Numbered from the stretch's first letter, positions 1 through 9,876 are shown. The stretch is 64,000 bases of DNA from Paracoccaceae bacterium (GCA_002709405.1 PAQV01000039.1:62001-126000), one strand, 5' to 3'. The notes: a model not told the origin generated them from the letters alone. A program made the numbers and translations.

Positions 1-73
1 CGGTCCACATCAGCCCCAGGGATGCCAGGAACATGGCGATCGCCATGAACAATTCAGCCGTACGAACAGACAT
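1..73 (-). CDS. tctB: TctB-family small membrane subunit of a tripartite tricarboxylate transporter (5' fragment)
   Basis: Only the first 24 codons are in the window; the gene runs off the left edge. The peptide starts MSVRTAELFMAIAMFLASLG, a short polar start followed at once by a hydrophobic helix, as in TctB small permease subunits. The tctC-like gene upstream on the same strand supports this, because TTT operons usually run tctC-tctB-tctA. The start ATG is at 73-71 with GGAG-type spacing upstream. The large subunit TctA would lie outside the window. The family call rests mostly on context. Confidence 0.6.
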   Translation of the reverse strand, partial: MSVRTAELFMAIAMFLASLGLMWT

Positions 74-186
74 TTAATTCCTCCACTCCCGCGCGGCCGA
101 CGTCTTTCGCGTCCTGTCCACGTCCTTAGGTGCGCGCTGGAATGCACGCGGATCGGATCGGTTGCTGCGGGTTGTTGTTCGGTGGT

Positions 187-213
187 CGCCGGGCCGACCA
201 AAACGGCCCGGCG
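187..213 (-). terminator. Intercistronic hairpin between tctC and tctB
   Basis: A 10-bp perfect stem (187-196 with 204-213) encloses a 7-base loop just after the tctC stop in its reading direction. No U-tract follows, so it is more likely an mRNA-stabilising or partial-attenuation element than a full terminator. Such hairpins commonly keep the binding-protein message more abundant than the membrane-subunit message. Confidence 0.5.
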
Positions 214-225
214 GGGTTGGGGTGT

Positions 226-1209
226 TTACTTCGACGTGATGCTGTCGGCGCCGACGGCTTCGATCAGCTCGACGTGGCGCTTCAGCTGGGCATCGTGGAA
301 GGCGGCAAGTTCGTCACCGGTGATCCACTTGTCGCAGGTCAGGCCGTCGGACTTGCAATAATCCTGCCATTCCTCGCTGTTGAACAGCTCTTCGAACAGG
401 TTCTGGTACCAGGCAACCGCTTCCGGATCCATGCCGGCCGGGCCCGAGATCGAGCGCTGCATGTAGTACTCGATGTCGACGCCAAGCTCCTTGGCGGTGG
501 GCACGTCCATGAACGGCTCGGTCCGCTCGCCGTTGAACTGCACCAGCGGCTTGGTGTTCTTGGCGCGCCAGAACTCCATCTGCTCGGAGGGGTTGTTCAC
601 GGTCGAGTCGATCTGGTTGCCGACCAGGTTCTTGGCCACGGTGCCGCCACCCGGGAACGGGATGTAGGTCACCTTGTAGCCCAGTTCCTTTTCCATCATC
701 GCGGTCAGGATGGAATCTTCCTGGCCGGATCCGGTGCCACCCACTTTCCAGGTGGTGTCGGCGGCCTTGACAGCGGCGACATAGCTTTCCAGGTCGGTGA
801 TCTCGTCCTGTTCCGAGTTGACCCACAGCAGGAAGGTGTCCATTGCCATCCGACCGATCGGGGCAAAGGTCGTCACGTCGATTTCCAGCTCTTCCTGGAT
901 GATCGGCGTGGTGTAGAAGCTGTTCAGGGCCACCAGCAGGGTGTGGTTGTCGCCTTCCTTGCCCTTGATGTAGGACAGGGCTTCGGCGCCGGACCCACCG
1001 GGCTTGTTGATCGGAATGAACGGACGCGGGCTAAGTCCCTTGGACTGGATCAGGCCCTGCAACAGGCGAGCGATCTGGTCAGCACCCCCACCGGTGCCAG
1101 CCATGATGATGAACTCGACGGGCTTGCGCGGCTGCCATTCGGCCATAGCTGCGGGTGCCATCATGGCCAGAGCGGCCGCACTCATCGTCAGTGTCTTGAG
1201 AAATTTCAT
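226..1209 (-). CDS. tctC: TctC-family periplasmic solute-binding protein (TTT transporter), candidate oxalate binder
   Basis: The protein has 327 residues, normal for TctC/Bug proteins. It begins MKFLKTLTMSAAALAMMAPA and has a signal peptide with likely cleavage after AMA near residue 23. The ATG at 1209-1207 has GGGAGGA just upstream; a longer reading frame to 1263 lacks such a site and would spoil the signal peptide. The glycine-rich stretch TGGGADQIAR after the first strand matches the Bug-family carboxylate-binding loop. It would deliver a dicarboxylate or tricarboxylate to the TctAB permease. It lies 151 bp downstream of a universal stress gene at the end of the oxalate operon, so oxalate is the first substrate to consider. 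That assignment is inference; tartrate, malonate or citrate-like acids remain possible. Confidence 0.85.
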   Translation of the reverse strand: MKFLKTLTMSAAALAMMAPAAMAEWQPRKPVEFIIMAGTGGGADQIARLLQGLIQSKGLSPRPFIPINKPGGSGAEALSYIKGKEGDNHTLLVALNSFYTTPIIQEELEIDVTTFAPIGRMAMDTFLLWVNSEQDEITDLESYVAAVKAADTTWKVGGTGSGQEDSILTAMMEKELGYKVTYIPFPGGGTVAKNLVGNQIDSTVNNPSEQMEFWRAKNTKPLVQFNGERTEPFMDVPTAKELGVDIEYYMQRSISGPAGMDPEAVAWYQNLFEELFNSEEWQDYCKSDGLTCDKWITGDELAAFHDAQLKRHVELIEAVGADSITSK

Positions 1210-1360
1210 GTAGTCCTCCCTAAGTTTCTTCTCTTTCGGGCTGGCAATCAAAGTTGCCCGCACGCCATCCAGGTATTCGCTTATTGGTTGATTTGGCGGC
1301 CCGAAACGTCGTCTTCGAAAGTTTGCTTTCTTCCTCCTTTACCGTTTGAAACTGTGTACT

Positions 1361-2224
1361 TCAGTGTACCATGACCACGGGGATCTTGGCTTCTTCTACG
1401 ACTACCGCAGAATTTCCTCCAAGCAAGGATTCCCGTTCATAACTTTCATGATACGCACCCATCACCAGCAAATCCGCGCCGATGGCTTCGGACTTTTCCA
1501 GGAGCTGCCGGCCCGCGTTGCCCTGCACCTCGAAGGCGGCCACCTCGGCGGTGACACCCCGCGCGGCCAGGTAGTCGCGGAATTCCTCGGGCGAGGCCGA
1601 GTGGTTCGACCGCCCGCCCGTCAGGATCGTCACCTTGTCTGCGCTTTCGATCAGCGGCATGGCCAGCGCGGCGGCACGGGCGGCCTCCAACGACCCGTTC
1701 CACCCGATGGCGACATTGCGGCCGATCTCCAGGCCCGCGTCTTCGCTGGCGGTGCAGATCATCACCGGGCGACCCGACGTGAACAGCGCCTCTTTCAGCG
1801 TGTTGAAGCCCAGGTTTTCCGACGGGCTTGGCTTGGCGACGCAGATCAGGTCCGACAGGCGGCCATAGTGGCGCACGGCCTCGACCTGGCGACCGGTGTA
1901 TTCATAGAATTTCGCGGTTGCCTTGCCGAGCTCGGGGGCCTGTTCACTGATGCCGTGCTTGACGGCATCAGCGGCGAATTTCCCATGCAGGAAATCCTCT
2001 TCGCTGTGGGCGCTCGTTTCCGAGGCCTCTTCGATCTGCTTGCGCAGAAAGCTGGGAATGACCACGCCCTTGGGCATCAGGTCTTCCGTGGCGGGATGGC
2101 AATGCACGACCTTGACATGCGCCCCGAAGCGCTTGGCCAGCGCCGCGGCGTGGGCAAAGAGCATGGGCCCCCTGCCATCGCCGCGGACCGGCATCATGAT
2201 CGTATGCAGCGTGCTGCTGGTCAT
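1361..2224 (-). CDS. Universal stress protein (UspA family)
   Basis: This 287-residue protein has a Usp fold at the N-terminus (TIMMPVRGDGRGPMLFAHA) and a C-terminal nucleotide-binding type segment (LLVMGAYHESYERESLLGG, ending PVVMVH). The length suggests two Usp modules of about 140 residues, the first degenerate in its ATP motif. Its start lies 4 bp after the fhs stop, so it is translated with the formate-THF ligase message. The physiological role is unknown; stress proteins are often attached to carbon or redox operons. The cytoplasmic location is inferred from the absence of a signal peptide. Confidence 0.85.
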   Translation of the reverse strand: MTSSTLHTIMMPVRGDGRGPMLFAHAAALAKRFGAHVKVVHCHPATEDLMPKGVVIPSFLRKQIEEASETSAHSEEDFLHGKFAADAVKHGISEQAPELGKATAKFYEYTGRQVEAVRHYGRLSDLICVAKPSPSENLGFNTLKEALFTSGRPVMICTASEDAGLEIGRNVAIGWNGSLEAARAAALAMPLIESADKVTILTGGRSNHSASPEEFRDYLAARGVTAEVAAFEVQGNAGRQLLEKSEAIGADLLVMGAYHESYERESLLGGNSAVVVEEAKIPVVMVH

Positions 2225-2228
2225 GAGA

Positions 2229-3953
2229 TCAGAACAGCCCGTCGATCAGGCCATCGTCGTTGATGCAGATATTCTCTGCCGACGGCACCTTGGGCAGACC
2301 GGGCATGGTCATGATCTCGCCGCAGATGACCACGATGAACCCGGCACCGGCCGACAGCCGCACTTCGCGGACCGGCAGGGAATGCCCGGTCGGCGCGCCG
2401 CGCTTGTTCGGGTCGGTGGTGAAGGAATACTGGGTCTTGGCCATGCAGACCGGCAGGTTGCCATAGCCCTGGTCTTCCCATTCCTTCAACTGAGCGCGGA
2501 TCTTGCTGTCGGCGATCACCTCTTCGGCGCGGTAGATCTCCTTGGCGATGGTCTCGATCTTCTGGAACAGCGGCATTTCATCCGGGTAGAGCGGCGCATA
2601 GTTGGCGGCCCCGCTTTCCACCAGCTCGACCACCTTCTTGGCCAGGGCCTCGGTGCCGGCAGAGCCATCGGCCCAGTGCTTGCAGAGGATCGCCTCGGTG
2701 CCTTGGGTCGCGACGAAGTCCTTGACGGCCTGCACCTCGGCATCGGTGTCGGTGACGAAGTGGTTGATGGCGACCACCGCCGGAACACCGAACTTCTTCA
2801 CGTTCTCGATGTGACGGCCCAGGTTGGCGCAGCCCGCTTTCACGGCATCCACGTTTTCCGTGCCCAGGTCGGCCTTGGCAACACCGCCGTTCATCTTCAT
2901 CGCGCGGACCGTGGCCACGATCACCACCGCTTCCGGCTTCAGACCAGCCTTGCGGCACTTGATGTCCATGAACTTCTCGGCGCCCAGGTCGGCCCCAAAG
3001 CCGGCCTCGGTGACCACGTAATCGGCCAGTTTCAGCGCGGTGGTGGTTGCGACGACCGAGTTACAGCCGTGCGCGATATTGGCGAACGGGCCGCCGTGCA
3101 CGAAGGCCGGGTTGTTTTCGAGCGTCTGCACCAGGTTCGGCTGCATGGCCTGCTGCAGCAGCACGGTCATGGCACCATCGGCCTTGATGTCGCGGCAGTA
3201 GACCGGGGTCTTGTCGCGGCGGTAGGCCACGATGATGTCGCCCAGGCGCTTTTCAAGGTCGGCCAGGTCGGTCGCCAGGCACAGGATCGCCATGACTTCC
3301 GAGGCCACGGTGATGTCGAAGCCGGCTTCGCGCGGGAAGCCGTTGGCCACGCCGCCCAGGTTGCAGACGATCTGGCGCAGGGCCCGGTCGTTCATGTCCA
3401 TCACCCGGCGATAGGCGATGCGGCGGATGTCCACCTGCTGCTCGTTGCCCCAGTAGATGTGGTTGTCGAGCATTGCCGCCAGCAAGTTGTGGGCGCTGGT
3501 GATCGCGTGGAAGTCGCCGGTGAAGTGAAGGTTCATGTCCTCCATCGGCACCACCTGGGCGTAACCGCCACCGGCCGCGCCACCCTTCATGCCGAAGCAG
3601 GGGCCAAGCGAGGCTTCGCGGATACACACGGCGGTCTTCTTGCCGATGGCGTTCAGACCGTCGCCCAGGCCCACGGTGGTCGTGGTCTTGCCCTCGCCCG
3701 CGGGCGTCGGGTTGATGGCCGTCACCAGGACCAGGTGGCCATCCTTCTGGTCGGCCAGCGACTTGATAAAGGTCTCGGACACCTTGGCCTTGTCATGGCC
3801 GAAGGGCAGAAGGTGTTCGGTGGGGATGTCCAGCTTGGCCCCGATCTCCTGGATCGGCTTCTTGACGGCCGCGCGGGCGATTTCGATGTCCGAGCCCGGC
3901 TTCTTCGGGGTACCTGCGGATTTCGCGGCGGTGATCGTGTCGATGTCGTTCAT
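2229..3953 (-). CDS. fhs: Formate-tetrahydrofolate ligase (10-formyl-THF synthetase)
   Basis: Catalyses formate + THF + ATP to 10-formyl-THF + ADP + Pi, the entry of formate into C1 assimilation. The protein has 574 residues, close to the usual 556-560, with an N-terminal extension of about 15 residues. The P-loop [14 protein letters not shown] lies at about 82-95. Family blocks follow, including [34 protein letters not shown] and [14 protein letters not shown]. It sits in the gntR-oxc-frc-hydrolase-fhs-usp run, 28 bp after the upstream stop. Next to oxc/frc it fits a route oxalate, formyl-CoA, formate, formyl-THF like that of oxalate-using methylotrophs. Nothing looks broken. Confidence 0.97.
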   Translation of the reverse strand: MNDIDTITAAKSAGTPKKPGSDIEIARAAVKKPIQEIGAKLDIPTEHLLPFGHDKAKVSETFIKSLADQKDGHLVLVTAINPTPAGEGKTTTTVGLGDGLNAIGKKTAVCIREASLGPCFGMKGGAAGGGYAQVVPMEDMNLHFTGDFHAITSAHNLLAAMLDNHIYWGNEQQVDIRRIAYRRVMDMNDRALRQIVCNLGGVANGFPREAGFDITVASEVMAILCLATDLADLEKRLGDIIVAYRRDKTPVYCRDIKADGAMTVLLQQAMQPNLVQTLENNPAFVHGGPFANIAHGCNSVVATTTALKLADYVVTEAGFGADLGAEKFMDIKCRKAGLKPEAVVIVATVRAMKMNGGVAKADLGTENVDAVKAGCANLGRHIENVKKFGVPAVVAINHFVTDTDAEVQAVKDFVATQGTEAILCKHWADGSAGTEALAKKVVELVESGAANYAPLYPDEMPLFQKIETIAKEIYRAEEVIADSKIRAQLKEWEDQGYGNLPVCMAKTQYSFTTDPNKRGAPTGHSLPVREVRLSAGAGFIVVICGEIMTMPGLPKVPSAENICINDDGLIDGLF

Positions 3954-3981
3954 GATACTCTTCCCGGTGTTTGCGTTTGCT

Positions 3982-4899
3982 TCACTTGCCGAATGTGTCG
4001 CCGGCCTTCAGACCGACTGACGCGGCCCACTCGCTGGCAGGCATCTTGGCGCCGCCCGCAGGCTTCACGCGCTTGACCAGAACACGCCCGCCCACAGCCT
4101 GGACGGAAACGCCTTCGTCGGTGATCTCGCGGACCCGCCCGGAAATCCCGTCTCCGGGGACGCGGGTTGAATCGAAGATCCCAAGCTCATCGCCGTTGAA
4201 CGTCGTCCAGGCCCCCGGCGCCGGGTTGGTGCCCCGGATCAGGTTGTAGACGTGGGCGACGGGCTTGTGCCAATCGACGCGCGCGTGGTTCTTGTTGCAG
4301 CGCCGCTCGTAGGTCGCCTCGCTTTCGTCGGGGACGATGCGCGGAGGATTGCCCTTGCGATAAAGGTCCACCACGGTCAGCACGCTGTCGACCGCATGGG
4401 GGTAGATCTTCTTGAAATAGAGGTCGATCACCGTGTCATCGGGGCCGATCTCGCATTCCCACTGCAGCAGGCTGTCGCCCTCGTCCAACCCGTCGGACGG
4501 GTAGAACCAGGAATAGCCCGACTTGGTCGACCCGAGGATGATCGGCCAGTTCACCGCCGACGGGCCACGGTGAAGCGGCAGCAACGACGGGTGGAAGCAG
4601 ATCGACCCATGGGTCGGCGTGTCGCGGGCGGCTTCCGGAACGAAGACGTTCACGAAGGCCATGACCATCAGGTCGGCGTTGAAGCTGGCCAGCTTGTCCA
4701 GCGTGGCCTGGTCGTCGAAATTCGCGGGCTGCTCGACCGGCAGGCCCTTTTCGACGGCAAATTCCTTGATCGGGTCGACCGGGCTGCCCTCCTTGTCGGG
4801 CTCGCAGTAGACGGCCACGATCTCGTCAGTGCCGGTATCCAGTAACTTGGCCAGGACGTCCTTGCCGAACGCCTGCTGACCCATCACGATCAGTCGCAT
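3982..4899 (-). CDS. 10-formyl-THF hydrolase-like protein (ALDH1L1 hydrolase-domain family)
   Basis: The start is ATG at 4899-4897 with GGAGGACATTA upstream, giving 305 residues ([12 protein letters not shown]). The formyltransferase fold shows [17 protein letters not shown] and [20 protein letters not shown]. These resemble the N-terminal hydrolase domain of 10-formyl-THF dehydrogenase more than methionyl-tRNA formyltransferase, whose catalytic Asn-x-His is replaced here by Cys-Phe-His. The His of HPSLLP and the Asp of GLDEGD are present. No ALDH domain is attached. A C-terminal Fmt-like domain follows (about 205-305). Between frc and fhs it probably releases formate from, or moves formyl groups to or from, THF. 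Whether it hydrolyses formyl-THF or uses formyl-CoA cannot be read from sequence. Confidence 0.8.
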   Translation of the reverse strand: MRLIVMGQQAFGKDVLAKLLDTGTDEIVAVYCEPDKEGSPVDPIKEFAVEKGLPVEQPANFDDQATLDKLASFNADLMVMAFVNVFVPEAARDTPTHGSICFHPSLLPLHRGPSAVNWPIILGSTKSGYSWFYPSDGLDEGDSLLQWECEIGPDDTVIDLYFKKIYPHAVDSVLTVVDLYRKGNPPRIVPDESEATYERRCNKNHARVDWHKPVAHVYNLIRGTNPAPGAWTTFNGDELGIFDSTRVPGDGISGRVREITDEGVSVQAVGGRVLVKRVKPAGGAKMPASEWAASVGLKAGDTFGK

Positions 4900-4957
4900 T
4901 AATGTCCTCCCTGGACGGGGGTGTCCGCTCTCCGGCGGATCACCCATATTTTTTCAG

Positions 4958-6232
4958 TTATTCTGCGGCTTTCTTGTCGACATTGCCGACGGCGCCGGAC
5001 TCGACGACCCGAGCCAGGGCTTCGCCATCGTAGCCCAAAACATCTTGCAGGATTTCTACCGTGTGCTCGCCCAGCAAAGGCGAGCGCACCACTTCGACGG
5101 GACTGTCGGACAGCTTGATCGGGCACCCGACGCTAACGTACCGCCCGCGCTCGGGGTGATCGACATCGACAATGGTCCCGGTCTTGCGCAGACCGTCGTC
5201 TTCCATGATTTCCTTGGTCGACAGGATCGGCCCGACCGGAATGTCCAGCGGGTTGCAGATGTCCATCACCTCGAACTTGGTCTTGGTCATGGTCCATTCC
5301 TCGATCCGCGCAAAGATCGCGTCCAGCTTATCCAGCCGCTCTGGCGGCGTTGCGTAGCCCTCGGCGGTCTTCCAGTCGGGCTCGCCGATCACGTCGCAGA
5401 CCTTTTCCCAGACGGCGGCCTGGGTGATGAAGTAGGTGTAGGCGTTGGGATCGGTTTCCCAGCCCTTGCACTTCAGGATCCGGCCCGGCTGACCGCCGCC
5501 CGAGTCATTGCCCGCGCGCGGCGTGGCCTCGCCGAATTCGATGCCCGCGCCGTATTGCGAGTATTCCTTCAGCGGACCGGCGGCCAGGCGCTGCTGGTCG
5601 CGCAGCTTGACGCGGCAGAGGTTGATCACCCCGTCCTGCATCGGCGCCAGGACCTTCTGGCCGCGCCCGGTCTTCGACGTCTGGTACAGCGCCGTCACGA
5701 TGCCGAGCGCCAGGTGCAGACCCGTGCCCGAGTCCCCGATCTGCGCGCCGGTCACCAGCGGCGGACCATCCAGGAACCCGGTGGTCGAGGCCGCGCCGCC
5801 CGCACATTGGGCCACGTTTTCATAGACCTTGCAGTCCTCGTACTTGCCGGGGCCGAAACCCTTGACCGAGGCCAGGATCATGCGCGGGTTGATCTCCTGG
5901 ATGCGTTCCCAGGAAAAGCCCATGCGGTCCAGCGCGCCGGGGGCGAAGTTTTCCACCATGACGTCGCAGGTCTCGATCAGGCGGGTCAGGACTTCCTTGC
6001 CCGTCTCGTTCTTCGAGTTCAGCTCGATCGACCGCTTGTTGTGGTTGAGCATGGTGAAGTACAGCGAGTCCGCCCCGGGCACATCCACCAGCTGCTTGCG
6101 GGTCGCATCGCCCACGCCCGGCCGTTCGACCTTGATCACGTCGGCGCCGAACCAGGCCAGAAGCTGGGTGCAGGTCGGTCCCGACTGCACATGGGTGAAA
6201 TCGAGGATCTTGACTCCTTCAAGGGCCTTCAT
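4958..6232 (-). CDS. frc: Formyl-CoA:oxalate CoA-transferase
   Basis: Class III CoA-transferase moving CoA from formyl-CoA to oxalate to give oxalyl-CoA and formate. The protein has 424 residues, near the usual 425-430. It begins [20 protein letters not shown], as in characterised Frc proteins. The catalytic Asp is at about 167 in [14 protein letters not shown], and the glycine loop (SGGGQPG) at about 244-250 matches the Frc active-site loop that separates Frc from generic CaiB/BaiF proteins. It follows oxc by 40 bp on the same strand, and the pair forms the classical cyclic oxalate-decarboxylation module. Both diagnostic features and the neighbour make this assignment firm. Confidence 0.95.
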   Translation of the reverse strand: MKALEGVKILDFTHVQSGPTCTQLLAWFGADVIKVERPGVGDATRKQLVDVPGADSLYFTMLNHNKRSIELNSKNETGKEVLTRLIETCDVMVENFAPGALDRMGFSWERIQEINPRMILASVKGFGPGKYEDCKVYENVAQCAGGAASTTGFLDGPPLVTGAQIGDSGTGLHLALGIVTALYQTSKTGRGQKVLAPMQDGVINLCRVKLRDQQRLAAGPLKEYSQYGAGIEFGEATPRAGNDSGGGQPGRILKCKGWETDPNAYTYFITQAAVWEKVCDVIGEPDWKTAEGYATPPERLDKLDAIFARIEEWTMTKTKFEVMDICNPLDIPVGPILSTKEIMEDDGLRKTGTIVDVDHPERGRYVSVGCPIKLSDSPVEVVRSPLLGEHTVEILQDVLGYDGEALARVVESGAVGNVDKKAAE

Positions 6233-6272
6233 TTGCGTGCCTCCCCGGTCACTTGCATGTTCACTGTTGGTC

Positions 6273-8048
6273 TCACTTGATTTTCCGGGCCTGCGGATAG
6301 CGCTGCTGCGCCACGACCGAGGACGGGTTGAGGTTTCCGATATTGCCGCTTTCCTTGCCCGCGCCTTCGGCGATCACGGCGTTGATGAGGGTCGGCTTGC
6401 GGCTGGCGAAGGCCTCCTTGATGGCCTGGCGCAGGGCATCGGGGTTGTCGACGGTCACGCCGACGCCACCGAAGGCCTCGATCATCAGGTCATAGCGCGA
6501 GCCCTTGACGAAGACGGTGGTCGACGGGTCCTCGCCGCCCGACCAGTTTTCACCGTCGCCGCGATAGATGCCGTTGTTGTTCATGATGACCGTGCAGACC
6601 GGCAGGTTGTAGCGGCAGACCGTCTCGATCTCCATGCCGCAGAACCCGAAGGCGCTGTCGCCCTCGACCGCCAGCACCTGGTTGCCGGTTTCGACCGCGG
6701 CCGCGATGGCCGAGCCCATGCCGATGCCCATGATGCCCCAGGTGCCCACGTCCAGACGCTTGCGCGGCTTGTGGATGTCGACGATCGAGCGGCACTGGTC
6801 CAGCGCGTTGGCGCCCTCGTTGACCAGGACGGTGTCGGGGTTCTCGGCGATGATCTCTTTGATCACGCCCAGCGAGCCCTGGTAATCCATCGGCGAGTTA
6901 TTGTTCTTCAGCCGCGGCGCCATCTTGGCGACGTTGCCTTCGACCTTCGACCGGACCGCGCCGGTCCACTCTTCCGAGGGCTTTTCCCAGGTGCCGCCGA
7001 TTTCCTTCAGCAGGGCGCTGGCGACGCTGCCGATGTCCCCGATCAGCGGGGCGGTGATCTTCTGGTTGCTGTCCATTTCCGACGGTTCGATGTCGATCTG
7101 GACGAAGGTCTTGGACCCCTTCTCACCCCAGGCCTTGCCCTGGCCATGGCTCAGCAGCCAGTTCAGTCGGGCCCCGATCAAGAAGACGCAATCGCTTTCC
7201 TTCAGCACCAGCGACCGCGCGGCCGAGGAACATTGCGGATGGGTGTCGGGCAGCAGGCCCTTTGCCATCGACATCGGCAGGTAGGGGAAGCCGAGGGTCT
7301 CGACCAGCTCGCGCACCGTGTCGTCGGCCTGCGCGTAGGCCGCGCCCTTGCCGATGATGATCAGCGGCTTCTTGGCCGCCTTCAGGGTATCAAGCGCGCG
7401 GGTGATGGCCTCGGGTGCGGGCACGCTGGCGGGGCTGGGATCAACCACCTCGATTAGCGACTTGGCCCCTTCTGCCGCGTCCATCACCTGGCCCAGAAGC
7501 TGGCCTGGCACATCCAGGTAGACCCCGCCGGGACGCCCCGTCAGCGCGGCGCGCACGGCACGGGCGACACCCAGGCCGATGTCCTCGGCGTGCAGGATGC
7601 GGTAGGCGGCCTTGGCATGGGGGCGGGCGATGGCCAGCTGGTCCATCTCTTCATAATCACCGCGCTGCAGGTCGACGATTTCACGCTCGGACGAGCCGGA
7701 AATCAGGATCATCGGCCAGCAGTTCGTCGTGGCATGGGCCAGGGCGGTCAGCCCGTTCAGGAAGCCCGGCGCCGACACCGTCATGCAGACACCCGGCTTC
7801 TTGGTCAGAAAGCCCGCCGCCGCCGCGGCATAGCCCGCGTGCTGTTCATGACGGAAGGACAGCACCCGAAGCCCCTGCGCCTGGGCATAGCGGCCCAGGT
7901 CGGTGATCGGGATGCCCGGCACGTTATAGATGGTCTCGACACCGTTCAGCTTGAGCGCATCGATCAGCAGGTGGAACCCGTCGGTCAATGTCTCCGGCCC
8001 AGGCTCCATGCTGGTGCTGATGTCTTCTTTCGCGGTGGCAACGGCCAT
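6273..8048 (-). CDS. oxc: Oxalyl-CoA decarboxylase (ThDP-dependent)
   Basis: Converts oxalyl-CoA to formyl-CoA + CO2 in the cytoplasm. The start is ATG at 8048-8046 with GGGGAGA upstream, giving 591 residues, about 25 more than typical owing to an N-terminal extension. The ThDP-activating Glu is in [10 protein letters not shown] (about E68). The Mg-ThDP motif begins [16 protein letters not shown] and ends MNNNGIYRG, both as in Oxc. It lies 54 bp downstream of gntR and 40 bp upstream of frc. The cofactor is thiamine diphosphate, and a TPP-riboswitch thiamine operon lies about 30 kb away on the same window. Confidence 0.95.
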   Translation of the reverse strand: MAVATAKEDISTSMEPGPETLTDGFHLLIDALKLNGVETIYNVPGIPITDLGRYAQAQGLRVLSFRHEQHAGYAAAAAGFLTKKPGVCMTVSAPGFLNGLTALAHATTNCWPMILISGSSEREIVDLQRGDYEEMDQLAIARPHAKAAYRILHAEDIGLGVARAVRAALTGRPGGVYLDVPGQLLGQVMDAAEGAKSLIEVVDPSPASVPAPEAITRALDTLKAAKKPLIIIGKGAAYAQADDTVRELVETLGFPYLPMSMAKGLLPDTHPQCSSAARSLVLKESDCVFLIGARLNWLLSHGQGKAWGEKGSKTFVQIDIEPSEMDSNQKITAPLIGDIGSVASALLKEIGGTWEKPSEEWTGAVRSKVEGNVAKMAPRLKNNNSPMDYQGSLGVIKEIIAENPDTVLVNEGANALDQCRSIVDIHKPRKRLDVGTWGIMGIGMGSAIAAAVETGNQVLAVEGDSAFGFCGMEIETVCRYNLPVCTVIMNNNGIYRGDGENWSGGEDPSTTVFVKGSRYDLMIEAFGGVGVTVDNPDALRQAIKEAFASRKPTLINAVIAEGAGKESGNIGNLNPSSVVAQQRYPQARKIK

Positions 8049-8102
8049 GTTCAGTCTCCCCTTTAAGCCCGGCCGGACTGCGCCGGCTCGGGTCCGCCCC
8101 AT

Positions 8103-8807
8103 TCAGGCGGTATCCATCTTGTCCTTGAGGTTGAATTCCAGACGAACCCAAGTCCGCCGGACGTGCTCGTGCAGACGCATCGTGTGTTCCCGCACCCGCA
8201 GGGACGCCAGTTCGGGATCGCGCGATTCCAGTGCCTCGATGATCTCGGCATGGTCGACAAGAGACCGGCGCATCCGGTCCCCCTCGCCCATGGCCCGCAG
8301 CCGCACCGCATGCATGTGCAGGAACAGCCCGTCGGCCATGGTCTTCAGCAGGGCGCACTTGGAAATCTCCAGGATGCGCTGGTGAAACTTGATGTTGTCG
8401 TCGGAATATTCCGAGATTTCGGCGCTTCCCGGCTCCCCGGAATATTTCGACGCGATCTTGCGCAGCGAGGTGATTTCACTGTCCGTCGCCCGCTCGGCCG
8501 CCAGCCGGGCCGCCATGCTTTCCAGCGCGGCCCAGGCGATGATCATCTCCAGCACTTCTTCCAGGCTCTTGCGGCGCACGAAGATGCCCTTGCGCGGCAC
8601 CACCGACACCAGCCCGTCGCCTTCCAGCCGGGCGATGGCATCGCGCAGCGGCGTCCGCGAGATCCCCAGCTGCTCGGCCAGCGACCGTTCATCAAGGCGA
8701 AGATCCGCATCGCGATCGTAGATGTCCATTTCGGTGATCGCCTCGCGAAGCCGGTCGTAGACATGGTCCTTCAGAGTGAAATTCGTCGCGATCGGTCGAA
8801 GCTTCAT
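8103..8807 (-). CDS. GntR-family (FCD subfamily) transcriptional regulator of the oxalate operon
   Basis: The start is ATG at 8807-8805 with CTGGAGGAG upstream, giving 234 residues. It has an N-terminal winged helix (about 10-75, including RSLAEQLGISRTPLRDAIAR) and an all-helical FCD ligand domain. The FCD domain has the Asn/Asp-His-His-His metal-ligand pattern (DNIKFHQRI, then VDHAEII and VREHTMR). It is the first gene of the oxalate operon and so probably autoregulated. FadR-type GntR proteins bind T-N-G-T...A-C-N-A palindromes, and such a motif (TGGCATACCA) overlaps the predicted -10 of its own promoter and recurs at other island promoters. The effector may be oxalate, oxalyl-CoA or formyl-CoA; this is inference. 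Confidence 0.9.
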   Translation of the reverse strand: MKLRPIATNFTLKDHVYDRLREAITEMDIYDRDADLRLDERSLAEQLGISRTPLRDAIARLEGDGLVSVVPRKGIFVRRKSLEEVLEMIIAWAALESMAARLAAERATDSEITSLRKIASKYSGEPGSAEISEYSDDNIKFHQRILEISKCALLKTMADGLFLHMHAVRLRAMGEGDRMRRSLVDHAEIIEALESRDPELASLRVREHTMRLHEHVRRTWVRLEFNLKDKMDTA

Positions 8808-8855
8808 GCCTCTCCTCCAGTTGTGAATTCGATCTGCGACGATGCTCTGGTCATG

Positions 8856-8865
8856 TGGCATACCA
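8856..8865 (-). promoter_or_regulatory. Operator-like site A (TGGTATGCCA on the minus strand)
   Basis: Reads TGGCATACCA on the plus strand, one base from the perfect palindrome TGGTATACCA. It overlaps the predicted -10 of gntR, about 48 bp upstream of its start, as expected for autorepression by a FadR-type GntR protein. Confidence 0.6.
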
Positions 8866-8935
8866 TAGACCAGACACCTAGGGCGCGCAATTCCCTTTCG
8901 TCGCCAATCTTCGCTGCAGTTGCACAGTTTGTTTT

Positions 8936-8945
8936 TGGTATCCCA
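8936..8945 (+). promoter_or_regulatory. Operator-like site F (TGGTATCCCA)
   Basis: Second copy of the shared motif in the gntR/isochorismatase gap, identical in its 10-bp core to the copy at 30182. It overlaps no clear promoter and may be an auxiliary site. Confidence 0.4.
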
Positions 8946-9226
8946 CTTTAACACCGCGCGATTCCAAAGTCTTTCATTCGTAAGTCATAGGTCACATGCG
9001 CATGCTGCATTGCAGAAACAATACACCATCAAGCATTTGTTATAATTTGATCTTTTTTGGACCCCCATGTCCAATTCGTTACCCCCTGCAGACGGGCCCG
9101 CAACCGGGAATGTTGCAGTGCAGCGAAGATTTTTCGCCGGGAGCACCCGATTTGCACGCTCCGGGAATCGACCGGGGAATAGATCGAAATCCGCACCACT
9201 TGATGTGGAAACCGCATCGTGGTATC

Positions 9227-9236
9227 TGGCATACCA
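9227..9236 (-). promoter_or_regulatory. Operator-like site C (TGGTATGCCA on the minus strand)
   Basis: Core identical to sites A and B, with an extra TGGTAT half-site at 9220-9225. It overlaps the predicted -10 (TATCTG, 9223-9228) of the isochorismatase-mtk-ppc transcript. Confidence 0.6.
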
Positions 9237-9339
9237 ATGCCGCGCATTAACGCTTTTCCAGGCGTGTTGCCGGCTGGGCCATCCCGGGCCCGTCCTCGGG
9301 ATGATACACCGGACGACCAGCAAGGGGACAAAGACCGCC

Positions 9340-9876
9340 ATGCTTATACGTGCACAGGATTCCGTCCTCGTCGTGATCGACATGCAAGAGCGCCTGGTCC
9401 CGGCCATGCAGGCCCCCGCCAGAACGATTCGCAACACCAAGACCCTGCTGGCCGCCGCCGACCAGGTCGAGGTGCCCGTCATCATGACCGAACAATACCC
9501 CGCCGGCCTGGGCAAGACCGTGCCCGAACTGGCCTCTGCCAATGCGGTGGTCCTGCCCAAGATGCATTTCTCCTGCATGGAAGACACTGACTTTGCCGCC
9601 GAATTTCGCCGGCTCAATCGTCCCCAGGCCGTTATCGCCGGGATGGAGGCGCATATCTGCGTCGTCCAGACCGCCGCCAGCCTGATCGAGGAAGGCTTCG
9701 AGGTGTTCGTCGTCTCGGATGCCACCGCCTCGCGCACGCTGGAAAGCGAACAGGCCTGCATCGCCCGGCTCAATGCCAGCGGCGTGGGGATCGTGACGAC
9801 GGAAATGGTCGTCTTCGAATGGCTGGGCAAGGCGGGCACGCCGGCGTTCAAAACGCTGCTGCCGCTGATCAAGTAA
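9340..9876 (+). CDS. Isochorismatase-family (cysteine) hydrolase
   Basis: The start at ATG 9340 ([19 protein letters not shown]) gives 178 residues, typical of the YcaC-like isochorismatase superfamily; the frame open upstream to 9067 is intergenic. The catalytic triad is visible: Asp in VVIDMQ, Lys in LPKMHFSC and nucleophile Cys in AGMEAHICV. Members hydrolyse amides, carbamates or isochorismate, and the substrate cannot be named from sequence. It is 71 bp upstream of the CoA-ligase genes and shares their predicted promoter. An amide that yields an acid for the pathway (for example oxamate) would make sense, but this is speculation. Confidence 0.85.
   Translation: MLIRAQDSVLVVIDMQERLVPAMQAPARTIRNTKTLLAAADQVEVPVIMTEQYPAGLGKTVPELASANAVVLPKMHFSCMEDTDFAAEFRRLNRPQAVIAGMEAHICVVQTAASLIEEGFEVFVVSDATASRTLESEQACIARLNASGVGIVTTEMVVFEWLGKAGTPAFKTLLPLIK

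Larger units (their letters stand above)
8808..9339. promoter_or_regulatory. Divergent intergenic control region between gntR and the isochorismatase-mtk-ppc operon
   Basis: This 532-bp stretch has no convincing gene. It holds two predicted promoters and three copies of the TGGTATnCCA-type motif (8856, 8936, 9227). Minus promoter for gntR: TTGCGC (8885-8890) and TATGGT (8862-8867), 17 bp apart. Plus promoter: TTGATG (9200-9205) and TATCTG (9223-9228), 17 bp apart. Reading frames crossing it have poor start sites, and the part just left of 9060 is unusually AT-rich for this DNA. Confidence 0.65.

Noticed and set aside
1361-1375. GTACAC direct repeat near the uspA stop
   Set aside because: It is part of the uspA coding end (PVVMVH, stop) and needs no regulatory explanation.
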